Source: Micavibrio sp. UBA5572 (GTDB lineage Bacteria > Pseudomonadota > Alphaproteobacteria > Micavibrionales > Micavibrionaceae). From it: DNA of 44,799 nucleotides. Shown piece after piece: positions 35,070 to 42,436 of this stretch. The notes under the pieces were generated by a model. The model was not told where the DNA came from, made no database searches, and worked only from the letters and a program-made list of their open reading frames with translations. Made by a program: the position numbers and the translations under genes. The number at the start of each line of letters is the position of its first letter. The stretch's first letter is position 1. The stretch spans positions 1 through 44,799 of the forward strand of contig DIMG01000026.1 of assembly GCA_002425415.1 (NCBI GenBank), in the 5' to 3' direction.

Positions 35070-36341
35070 TCAGGAAATCAGTTTGTTTTGTATGTCTTCG
35101 GTGCTGATGAGTTTGCCTATCGGGCCGATTGCCGAGAGCAATAGGGGGCGCGCAAAAATATCATTGGCTAGATCAATGACATTTTGTGCCGTGACGGCAT
35201 TTACTTTTTCGACAAAGGGTGAGACTTCAAATGGTGTTCCGTGGTTTAATACGTAACGTCCTTGTTGGTCTGCGCGGGTCATCATTTTTTCACGTGCCAT
35301 GCGTGTGCTGGATGTAATTTGTGTTTTGGCGCGGGTGAGTTCTTGATCTGTTACGCTGTCTTTCATACTCCGGATTTGGTCGATGGCCAAAGGGACAAGT
35401 TTTTCAAGTTCATCGGGACCTGTTCCCGCATAGATGCCGAATAAGCCGCCATCCTGATAGCTATCCTGAAAGCTTTGAATTGTATAAACTAGTCCGTGTT
35501 TTTCACGGACTTCCTGCCATAAGCGTGAAGACGTTCCTCCGCCCAAAATATTCGAGAGAATTCGTTGTGCAGGGTAACGTGGATCAAGGCGTGCCAGACC
35601 TTCAAATCCCATGATGATATGGGCTTGTTCTGTGTCTTTATCAATGCGAGATGCTGTTGGGGCATAATGTGCTTTGCAATATCCTGAATCGCCACCGGTT
35701 TGGTTGGGAGCAGGAATTTTTGTGAAATAGTGCGCCACTTTTTTTGTGAAAATATCGTGGTCGATGTCGCCTGCACAGGAGATCACTATGCGTTCCGGAG
35801 CGTAATGTGTTGCGATATATTTTTTGAGGTCTGTTTGAGAGATTTTGCCTACGATTTCCGGTGTGCCCAATCCTGAAGCTCCCAGAGCTTGTTCGGGAAA
35901 GGCTGATTTCTGAGCATATTCAAATACAAGGTCATCGGGGTTGTCTTCGTACATTTTTATTTCTTGTAGAATAACTGCGCGTTCGCGCTCTATTTCGTCT
36001 TCAGGAAAAGTCGAGTTCTGAAGCATGTCCGATAAGACATCTAAAGACAGGTCAAGATGATCGTTGAGGATGCGTACGTAGTATGCTGTGGTTTCCCGTC
36101 CGGTATAGGCGTTAAAGTGACCGCCTGCGTCTTCAACCAAATCGGATATTTGTTTGGATGTTCTGGTCGGGGTGCCTTTAAATATCATGTGTTCGAGCAT
36201 GTGGGCTATCCCGTTTTCAGATAATTTTTCATGACGGGTTCCAACGCCAACCCATATTCCGATTGCAAGGCTGTCTATTCCGGAGGTGGAGTCAGTGACA
36301 ATACGAAGGCCATTTGGCAGTTTGGAAAATTGGATGCTCAT
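35070..36341 (-). CDS. M16 family zinc peptidase (processing-peptidase-like)
   Basis: The 423-residue protein is an M16B metallopeptidase related to mitochondrial processing peptidase beta and to bacterial PqqL/YmxG proteins. The zinc motif HMLEH (HxxEH, about residues 47-51) is intact. The downstream glutamate lies in the ERERAVILQEI block. The family stretch FNAYTGRETTAYYVR and the C-terminal GGGTSSRLWQEVREKHGLVYTI are both present. There is no signal peptide, so it probably acts in the cytoplasm or is exported by other means. I use the ATG at 36341, which starts MSIQFSKLPNG as in relatives; an upstream GTG at 36365 is an alternative. Neither has a clear ribosome site. Confidence 0.92.
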   Translation of the reverse strand: MSIQFSKLPNGLRIVTDSTSGIDSLAIGIWVGVGTRHEKLSENGIAHMLEHMIFKGTPTRTSKQISDLVEDAGGHFNAYTGRETTAYYVRILNDHLDLSLDVLSDMLQNSTFPEDEIERERAVILQEIKMYEDNPDDLVFEYAQKSAFPEQALGASGLGTPEIVGKISQTDLKKYIATHYAPERIVISCAGDIDHDIFTKKVAHYFTKIPAPNQTGGDSGYCKAHYAPTASRIDKDTEQAHIIMGFEGLARLDPRYPAQRILSNILGGGTSSRLWQEVREKHGLVYTIQSFQDSYQDGGLFGIYAGTGPDELEKLVPLAIDQIRSMKDSVTDQELTRAKTQITSSTRMAREKMMTRADQQGRYVLNHGTPFEVSPFVEKVNAVTAQNVIDLANDIFARPLLLSAIGPIGKLISTEDIQNKLIS

Positions 36342-36394
36342 ATTACTGGAATATAGGAAAGGCACGTTTGGCGCAAGGGGCTGTTTTATAAAGG

Positions 36395-39064
36395 CTATTG
36401 GTTTGGGTCTGCCGTTAGAAAAGGGTCAGAGTCAATGGTACTTCCTACGTCTAGGGTTCTTTCTATAGTTTGAAGTCCTGCTGCTGTGCCCCACCAATTG
36501 TTTTCTGCTTTGAGTTCTGCTCCGTTCAGGTCAACGCGAATATCTTGCAGAGTGTTGGCAAAAATACTGTTATTGCCGGTGCTGCTAAGCCCACCGCCGC
36601 CCAAATCGGCGGTCATGGCAATGGTCGAGTCGTCGTCAATATATGCCCCATAACCCGAATTGTATGTCATTGTATTTCCCTGCAAAAGGCCGCTATGTGT
36701 CGAGCTGTTTGTTGCACGGAGGTACAAGCCGGTATTGCTATTTCCTGTGATTGTGTTGTTTAAAATATTTGTCGTCATATTGGCTGATGTTTGGGTGTAC
36801 GCATATAAGCCATAGTTGCTATTATTTTCTATGGCGTTTGTGTCAATTAGATTTGTTTGTGTCGAGCTGTTTTGTGCATTTAGATAAACACCATAACTGG
36901 CATTGTTTTTTATGCGGTTGTTTCTGATTGTTGCGTCTGAAGAACTGCTTGTCTGGCTTACGTTGGCTATCCCGTAACTGAAATTCCCGAGGAGAGAGTT
37001 GTCGGATATGGTTGTGTCCATTGTGCTGGAATTTTGTGCAAGCATGTAAACACCGTAGGCATTATTTCCAGTGATTACGTTGTTGGTCAGATTATTTGTC
37101 TGATCTGAGGTTGTTGTGGAATTCATATAAATTCCGTGGCTGGTGTTACCGGAAATCGTATTGCCGGAAATTGCGTTATCTATTACGGATGTAGATTCTC
37201 CGCGGATATAGGCTCCGTAAGCTCCGTTGCCTGAGATGGTGTTATTTGTGATTTGGGATGTGACATTCGCTGCGTTTTGAGCTCGAATATAAAGGCCTGT
37301 GTTAAAGTTGTTTGATATTGTGTTATCGGAGACATTCATTGTCCAGGGGCCTGCTGTTGTATATAGGGTATATATGCCGTAATCGGTTGTTCCGTTTCCT
37401 ATGCTATCGATTGTCGAGTTTGAAATTTTGACGTTATCCGAGTTGGCGACATATATTCCATGTCCCGTTGTTCCTGATACTTTAACGCCTGCAACTTGAA
37501 CATCGTCGGCACTAATTGTGATGCCGTTGCCAGACGTGTTGCCAATGGTTGGTGCGGATGTTGCCTCAAGGACAGTTGTCGATGCTGATAATCCGTTTAC
37601 TCTCAAACCCATGCTTGCCAGTGTAAGAGATGTTCCGGAGCCAATTAATTTTTGGCCAACTTTGTTGAGTGTTGCGCCGGAATTTTGGCCTGTATTGGTG
37701 CCGTCTCCGGCATGGACATAGATCATTCCATTGGCCGTTGAGGCCGTTGTTGCGGCACTAAGTGTGTCGTACGGGTTTTCTGCTGTTCCGTTTCCTCCGG
37801 CTGCTGCGGTGTTATCAACATGATAAACCTTAAGTGCCGAGTTTGTGTCGTTATTGACGACTTTTTCCCCTTGCACCGGATAAGTTGTTTTTGAGACTGC
37901 CTGCGTTACGATATCAATGTCTCTTACAATATCTTCATTCAGACGGGCGTAAATTCCGGTTGGTTTTTTACCAATTGGTTTTTTGCCCAGTGGAATGCGA
38001 ATTCTGAATTCGGCGAGATCGGAATTTCCTCGAATATCATCCCATTGGTGTTCAAGCCCTAATTGAAACCAATCATTCACACGCCACCGGACTCGTGATC
38101 TTAATCCAGTAAGGGAAATATCTTCGTCTCCTGAAAAATGGAAGGCGCCGCCGTAGATTCTTGCTTCTTTGAGGAAAGGAAGTTTTATGCCTGCTTCGGC
38201 ATCAAATCCTGAGAGTGGCACTTCTTTCTGAGTGTCAACTCGTTGATCTGCTAGCAGATTGCTGCCTACAAAGCGTAGAGATGTCTGGCTTGAATTGCTG
38301 ATGGTTTTTGCACCATTCAGGCTTTGATAGCTGTTGATCCTGAAATCATAGTCCGGCGTTAAAAGTTCTGCGCCTAAAGTAATTTGAGAGTAGAAATTGT
38401 CGGCGGATGATTTCCTGTGATCGAAAAAGCCGTATGTCCCCAAAAGCATATCCGTGCCTTTGGGGATATAGCGCAGGCCTAATCCGATATTTCCTTCAAA
38501 GTCATGTTGATTATCAGCGATAAGGCGTATGTCTGTATATGTTAAGCGACGCCCATTCCAGCCCAGTGGATAAAAAAGTTGTGTTCCAAGTAATGATCTG
38601 TCTTTTCCAAGTTTCGCGAATGTATCCAGTCTAGGTTGGAGAATAAAGCCTGTGTTTTCAGTTTCAATATTTCCTACTTCGCGTGTCTCGCGTGATTGTA
38701 CAATTTGGGTTGTTTTTGGCTCGGGCTTTTTTAAGGCTTTCTGTTCGGTTGGGTTCGTTGTAATTTGTTTGATGTTGGTCTTATTGATGGGATCATTTTC
38801 CGTATTGCGATTGCTATATGATATTTCTGTGTCACCCTGATTGAGCGCAGCTTTGAGGGACTCGTTTTCTTGTTTGAGACGAGAGATTAAGTTGAGTGCG
38901 GCTTTAAGAGAATCGTTTTCCTGCTTGAGTTGGGAAACCGAATTTAGCGCATCCTCAACCGTTGTTGGTTGCATTGAAGTGAGATCTTTCTGTGTTCCGG
39001 CATAGGCGGATAGGGCAAGCCCTATGATCAAGGCGGATGTTGAATACAGGAGTATGTTGCGCAT
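36395..39064 (-). CDS. inverse autotransporter with coiled coil and parallel beta-helix passenger
   Basis: An 889-residue outer-membrane protein. After a signal peptide (about 1-22) a coiled-coil segment (about 30-78) contains two near-identical units, SQLKQENDSLKAALN and SRLKQENESLKAALN. A polar linker leads to an inverse-autotransporter beta-barrel (about 138-355; FILQPRLDTFAKLGKD, GLGLRYIPKGTDMLLGTYGF, AEFRIRIPLGK). The exported passenger (about 410-889) begins VYHVDNTAAAGGNGTAENPY, a pectin-lyase-fold entry. It then builds a right-handed beta-helix from repeats like NNTISGNGAYGAYIRG and NNVITGNNAYGVYML, with stacked asparagines, and closes with AENNWWGT. No catalytic pectinase residues are evident, so binding or surface attachment is more likely than sugar cleavage. 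The ATG has no good ribosome site. It diverges from serA. Confidence 0.88.
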   Translation of the reverse strand: MRNILLYSTSALIIGLALSAYAGTQKDLTSMQPTTVEDALNSVSQLKQENDSLKAALNLISRLKQENESLKAALNQGDTEISYSNRNTENDPINKTNIKQITTNPTEQKALKKPEPKTTQIVQSRETREVGNIETENTGFILQPRLDTFAKLGKDRSLLGTQLFYPLGWNGRRLTYTDIRLIADNQHDFEGNIGLGLRYIPKGTDMLLGTYGFFDHRKSSADNFYSQITLGAELLTPDYDFRINSYQSLNGAKTISNSSQTSLRFVGSNLLADQRVDTQKEVPLSGFDAEAGIKLPFLKEARIYGGAFHFSGDEDISLTGLRSRVRWRVNDWFQLGLEHQWDDIRGNSDLAEFRIRIPLGKKPIGKKPTGIYARLNEDIVRDIDIVTQAVSKTTYPVQGEKVVNNDTNSALKVYHVDNTAAAGGNGTAENPYDTLSAATTASTANGMIYVHAGDGTNTGQNSGATLNKVGQKLIGSGTSLTLASMGLRVNGLSASTTVLEATSAPTIGNTSGNGITISADDVQVAGVKVSGTTGHGIYVANSDNVKISNSTIDSIGNGTTDYGIYTLYTTAGPWTMNVSDNTISNNFNTGLYIRAQNAANVTSQITNNTISGNGAYGAYIRGESTSVIDNAISGNTISGNTSHGIYMNSTTTSDQTNNLTNNVITGNNAYGVYMLAQNSSTMDTTISDNSLLGNFSYGIANVSQTSSSSDATIRNNRIKNNASYGVYLNAQNSSTQTNLIDTNAIENNSNYGLYAYTQTSANMTTNILNNTITGNSNTGLYLRATNSSTHSGLLQGNTMTYNSGYGAYIDDDSTIAMTADLGGGGLSSTGNNSIFANTLQDIRVDLNGAELKAENNWWGTAAGLQTIERTLDVGSTIDSDPFLTADPNQ

Positions 39065-39167
39065 GGCTTGATACTAGAGTTTTTTAGGCGATTTCCAAAC
39101 ATTAGTCTTGGAAGAATCCACATGTTTTTTGCTTGTGTGTGCTTAAAATCTGGCATTTTTACTTTGT

Positions 39168-39196
39168 TTGCGTTGCGGTAGGAATCATTCTAGTAT
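39168..39196 (+). promoter_or_regulatory. possible serA promoter
   Basis: TTGCGT and TAGTAT are 17 bases apart and end 31 bases before the serA ATG. Hexamers match the consensus only in part. Confidence 0.3.
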
Positions 39197-39227
39197 TTCC
39201 TTTCTGAATTTAGCTATGGAGAGTGTT

Positions 39228-40805
39228 ATGCCAAAAGTCCTTATTGCCGATAAAATGGATAAGCAAGCAGAAGAAATTTTTGTCCGTAACGGAATTGAAT
39301 TTGACATTAAAACCGGACTGTCCCCAGAAGAATTGACAGCAATTGTCGGGGGCTATGACGGGATAGCCTGTCGATCTTCTGCAAAGGTTAATGCGGATGT
39401 GATTGCAGCGGCAAAAAACGTCAAGGTTATTGGTCGGGCCGGAATAGGGGTTGATACGATTGATGTTCCTGCCGCGACGGCTGCTGGAATTGTGGTGATG
39501 AATACGCCTTTCGGGAATTCCATTACAACCGCAGAGCATGCTTTGGCGATGATGATGGCATTGGCGCGTCAGATTCCTCAGGCATCGGCATCAACCCATG
39601 ACGGAAAATGGGAAAAAAGCAAATTTATGGGGGTTGAGCTTTATTCCAAAGTTTTGGGTGTGATCGGATGCGGAAATATCGGGGCGATCGTTGCTAATCG
39701 GGCTTTGGGACTCGGGATGGATGTTGTTGCGTATGATCCTTTTTTAACGGCTGAACGTGCTGATGAATTAGGGGTGCGCCAAACCTCTCTTGATGAGCTA
39801 TACGCACTTGCGGATTTTATTACGATCCACGTTCCTAAAACCGAAAAAACCAATAAAATGATTGATTCCGTTGCATTGGCCAAGATGAAAAAAAATGTGA
39901 GGATTATCAATTGTGCGCGGGGTGGTTTGATTGTTGAAGCGGATTTAAAAGCCGCACTTGATAGTGGGCATGTTGCCGGTGCTGCGTTGGATGTTTTTGA
40001 GGTTGAGCCTGCGCAATCCAATATTTTATTCGGGCATCCGCATGTGATTTGTACCCCTCATTTGGGAGCGTCTACATCTGAAGCACAAGTTAATGTTGCT
40101 ATTCAGGTTGCTGAGCAAATGTCTGATTTTTTGCTGAAAGGAGCTGTGACCAATGCTATTAATACGCCGTCAATTTCTACAGAAGATGCGCCCAAGCTTA
40201 AACCTTATATGCTGCTTGCAACTCAAGTCGGAAAATTGGCCGGACAGATTGTCCAGAGCGGGATAAAATCCATAGAAATTTCCTATATAGGAGCTGTGAC
40301 GCAGGTTAATACACGCCCTTTAACGGCGAGTGTTCTTGCTGCTATTTTATCCACGATGTCGGATCATGTTAACTTGGTTAATGCTCCTGAAATTGCAAAA
40401 TCAATGAAGATTAATGTCATTGATACTTATAGTGAAGATGTTGGGGATTGGCCTGTTGCGCTTGGTGTAAAAATCAATTGCGAAGATGGTGTTCACAGCG
40501 TAATGGGGACGTTGTTCGGTGGGCGTGAACCGAGAATTGTTCAGATCGAGTCTGTGCCTATCGAAGCAGCTGTGAGTTCCTATATGCTTTTGATTAAGAA
40601 CGATGACAAACCTGGAATGATTGGTGCGTTGGGAACTATTTTGGCAGATGCTGGATGCAATATTGCTGATTTTCGTTTGGGGCGTGTTGGTTCGGGTCAG
40701 ACAGCAGTTGCACTGGTTTCAATTGATTCTCCTCTTTCAGATGAGGTCTTCTCGAAAATAGAGTCTATTCCCCAAATCCGTCAGGCGAGGCGGTTGTCTT
40801 TCTGA
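39228..40805 (+). CDS. serA: D-3-phosphoglycerate dehydrogenase
   Basis: SerA oxidises 3-phosphoglycerate to 3-phosphohydroxypyruvate with NAD, the first step of serine synthesis. The 525-residue protein is of the long form: substrate/NAD domains, an intervening ASB domain and a C-terminal ACT regulatory domain (KPGMIGALGTILADAGCNIA). The Rossmann motif GVIGCGNIG is intact. The active-site arginine lies in INCARGG and the histidine in CTPHLGAS; the glutamate probably lies in the block between them. I start at ATG 39228 because GGAGAG lies four bases upstream and the protein then begins MPKVLIADKM, typical of the family; longer frames add unconserved residues. The ACT domain suggests feedback inhibition by serine. 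Confidence 0.96.
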   Translation: MPKVLIADKMDKQAEEIFVRNGIEFDIKTGLSPEELTAIVGGYDGIACRSSAKVNADVIAAAKNVKVIGRAGIGVDTIDVPAATAAGIVVMNTPFGNSITTAEHALAMMMALARQIPQASASTHDGKWEKSKFMGVELYSKVLGVIGCGNIGAIVANRALGLGMDVVAYDPFLTAERADELGVRQTSLDELYALADFITIHVPKTEKTNKMIDSVALAKMKKNVRIINCARGGLIVEADLKAALDSGHVAGAALDVFEVEPAQSNILFGHPHVICTPHLGASTSEAQVNVAIQVAEQMSDFLLKGAVTNAINTPSISTEDAPKLKPYMLLATQVGKLAGQIVQSGIKSIEISYIGAVTQVNTRPLTASVLAAILSTMSDHVNLVNAPEIAKSMKINVIDTYSEDVGDWPVALGVKINCEDGVHSVMGTLFGGREPRIVQIESVPIEAAVSSYMLLIKNDDKPGMIGALGTILADAGCNIADFRLGRVGSGQTAVALVSIDSPLSDEVFSKIESIPQIRQARRLSF

Positions 40806-40852
40806 TTCTTGTTATTGTTTTAGTGTCCATTCATGACTTTCTGGATAGACGC

Positions 40853-41362
40853 TTAGTGATTGATAAAATTATGTGGGTTTTTCGTGTAATAACGACGACA
40901 GGCATCGTTTAGTTCTGCCTTTAACAATGGGCCACTTCCTCCGCCATCCCCTCTGATCCCCTTGTTAATAATCAGGCTAAGGGTTCTGTGGTGTGCTTCG
41001 GCAATGTCAATGACATCAGCGTCCAGTTCTCTGACATGTTCGAGAAAGCCAAGGACGATGTCGGCGAGAGCCGTGACTAGATCATATTTAAACATTTTTC
41101 CATGAGCTTTCAGGGACATGATGGGTCTAATGAGTCCACTTATCAGATCTTCCGGTGTTCCCGCTCCTGCTTTTGCTTTTCTAATGCCATCCAGAAGAGC
41201 CATTAGAAAGTCATTGGATATTTCCGAGAAATCAATTGTATTGTCTTCGATGATGCGGTCGGCTTTCAAAATTTTATCCGGAGTTAGGTCTCCGGTGCCT
41301 GCTTTCAGTTGTAGGCTTTTTGATGCTTTATATATTTTAACTTTGGACTCAGGCTTGTTCAT
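40853..41362 (-). CDS. hypothetical protein paired with a response regulator
   Basis: This soluble protein (169 residues from the chosen start) is not one that I recognise. It is helical and charged: a KAGTGDLTPDKILKADRIIE segment, then FLMALLDGIRKAK, LVTALADIVLGFLEHVRELD and VIDIAEAHHRTLSLIINKGI. It ends in ACRRYYTKNPHNF. It has no membrane helix or signal. I choose ATG 41362, which has GAAGAG nine bases upstream; the frame is open to an ATG at 41422. It lies 87 bases downstream of the CheY-like gene on the same strand. An output partner or phosphorelay helper for that regulator is a plausible guess from position alone. Confidence 0.65.
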   Translation of the reverse strand: MNKPESKVKIYKASKSLQLKAGTGDLTPDKILKADRIIEDNTIDFSEISNDFLMALLDGIRKAKAGAGTPEDLISGLIRPIMSLKAHGKMFKYDLVTALADIVLGFLEHVRELDADVIDIAEAHHRTLSLIINKGIRGDGGGSGPLLKAELNDACRRYYTKNPHNFINH

Positions 41363-41449
41363 AGATATGCTCTTCGATAAAAGACATGTTTTTTTTAATA
41401 CAGGCACATTATACATGCACATTTATTTTTAGCATGTATTCGTAAACAA

Positions 41450-41977
41450 TTACTCAATATGGATGTCCCAGCTACCATTTTTTTGGCCGTCGTCAGCTTG
41501 TCGCCTTTTGGGACCTTCATATTCATCGATTTTTCTGCGTCGTCTATCGGGTCCAAAAAATTGGGGTGTTTCCACAAAATCCCTAGGGCGATTGATGATA
41601 TGGGTTATTCTTTTCGCCAGATCTTGCCCCGTAAATGGCTTGGTTAAAAACTCGGTTACGCCGACGTCACGGGCGTTAATGACTCTGTTTTTTGCGCTGT
41701 AGCCGGTTATCAGGATGATCGGAACTGTTTTGTTGGTGGAGCTTGGGTCGTTTCTGATGTTTTTTATCATTTCAAAGCCGCTGACCGGCTCCATTTCCCA
41801 ATCTGTTATGATAATATCAGGATTGAATTTCTTGAATTCGGCGAAACCGCTTCCCCCATGCTCTGCGCTGTAGACTTTGCCCACGCCGAGGGCTTCAAGC
41901 ACACCGATGATGAGATTTCGCATGGGATGGATGTCTTCTACAACCAAGACGCTAATTTTATCAAGTTTTAATGACAT
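41450..41977 (-). CDS. CheY-like response regulator (REC domain only)
   Basis: A 175-residue protein with a single receiver domain (about 5-130). The acidic pair is E14-D15, the phosphoacceptor is D59 in IIITDWEM, the switch threonine is T91 in ILITGYS and the conserved lysine is K113 in FLTKPF. The C-terminal 45 residues form no output domain but carry FFGPDRRRRKIDEYEGPKRR, a basic repeat (GPxRR twice) common at the ends of alphaproteobacterial single-domain regulators. It probably works by protein contact. No histidine kinase is in the window. The ATG lacks a Shine-Dalgarno, yet an AGGAGG occurs inside a stem of the leader RNA upstream. Confidence 0.9.
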   Translation of the reverse strand: MSLKLDKISVLVVEDIHPMRNLIIGVLEALGVGKVYSAEHGGSGFAEFKKFNPDIIITDWEMEPVSGFEMIKNIRNDPSSTNKTVPIILITGYSAKNRVINARDVGVTEFLTKPFTGQDLAKRITHIINRPRDFVETPQFFGPDRRRRKIDEYEGPKRRQADDGQKNGSWDIHIE

Positions 41978-42009
41978 TACAGCAGCGGGTTTGAATATTT
42001 AATAAATGA

Positions 42010-42070
42010 CCCCGGTACTTCACCCTCCTACCACACGGTTTGCCCGGGTGGCACAAGGATAGTACCGAGG
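42010..42070 (-). ncRNA. structured leader RNA upstream of the response regulator
   Basis: On the minus strand a 10-base outer stem (CCTCGGTACT / AGTACCGGGG) encloses a middle stem (TGCCAC / GTGGTA, extended by TCC/GGA) and an inner CGG-GCAAA-CCG hairpin. Read on this strand, the two imperfect positions are G-U pairs; on the plus strand they would be C-A mismatches, which argues that the minus strand is the RNA. The structure ends 32 bases before the regulator ATG and holds the sequence AGGAGGG in and next to its middle stem. I match it to no known riboswitch family. It may be a regulatory leader; the exact function is unknown. Confidence 0.55.
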
Positions 42071-42287
42071 CCTTGCTGGATTATAGTGTTGATTTTCCAA
42101 AAAGGCAAATAATTATTTATTTTTTAAATTATGACAATTCGCGTACCTTTGTTTCACTTCATGCAGATTTTTCTTATTGTTTGTTTTTTTAGTGGTTTCT
42201 TTTGAGGGGGGCTAGGGAATAATATGATTATTTTTCATAATAAATTAAGCGTTAACTGGGTGGGGTTGAAGAAATTTAGAGAAATAC

Positions 42288-42304
42288 TTATGAAATTTTC
42301 ATAA
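42288..42304. promoter_or_regulatory. 17-base palindrome, candidate operator of the adhesin gene
   Basis: TTATGAAATTTTCATAA is a perfect dyad with 8-base arms, four bases upstream of the TTGACG hexamer of the adhesin promoter. The half-site TTTCATA also occurs near 42234-42240 and at 42348-42354. In this AT-rich DNA chance is possible. The rest of 42071-42287 shows no gene. Confidence 0.4.
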
Positions 42305-42308
42305 TTTA

Positions 42309-42338
42309 TTGACGGGGACTTTAAAAATGTGTTACTAA
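42309..42338 (+). promoter_or_regulatory. possible promoter of the repeat adhesin
   Basis: TTGACG (42309-42314) and TACTAA (42333-42338) are 18 bases apart and about 100 bases before the adhesin ATG. The -35 is close to consensus and the -10 is poor. Confidence 0.4.
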
Positions 42339-42436
42339 ACCTAACTGTTTCATAGTTTTTTAAATAGAGAAATGCATACTGATCTTCATCATTCGAAGGT
42401 CGGTCGAGTTTAATTTTAGAGAGGGACGCATTCAAT

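Noticed and set aside
36700..37450. Possible CRISPR or DNA tandem array in the beta-helix region
   Set aside because: The periodicity is at protein level (beta-helix turns of varying length); spacer-like segments are coding and repeats are not identical.
42010..42070. c-di-GMP-I (GEMM) riboswitch
   Set aside because: Only the GGGCAAACC string is shared; the two-helix layout with tetraloop and receptor is absent.
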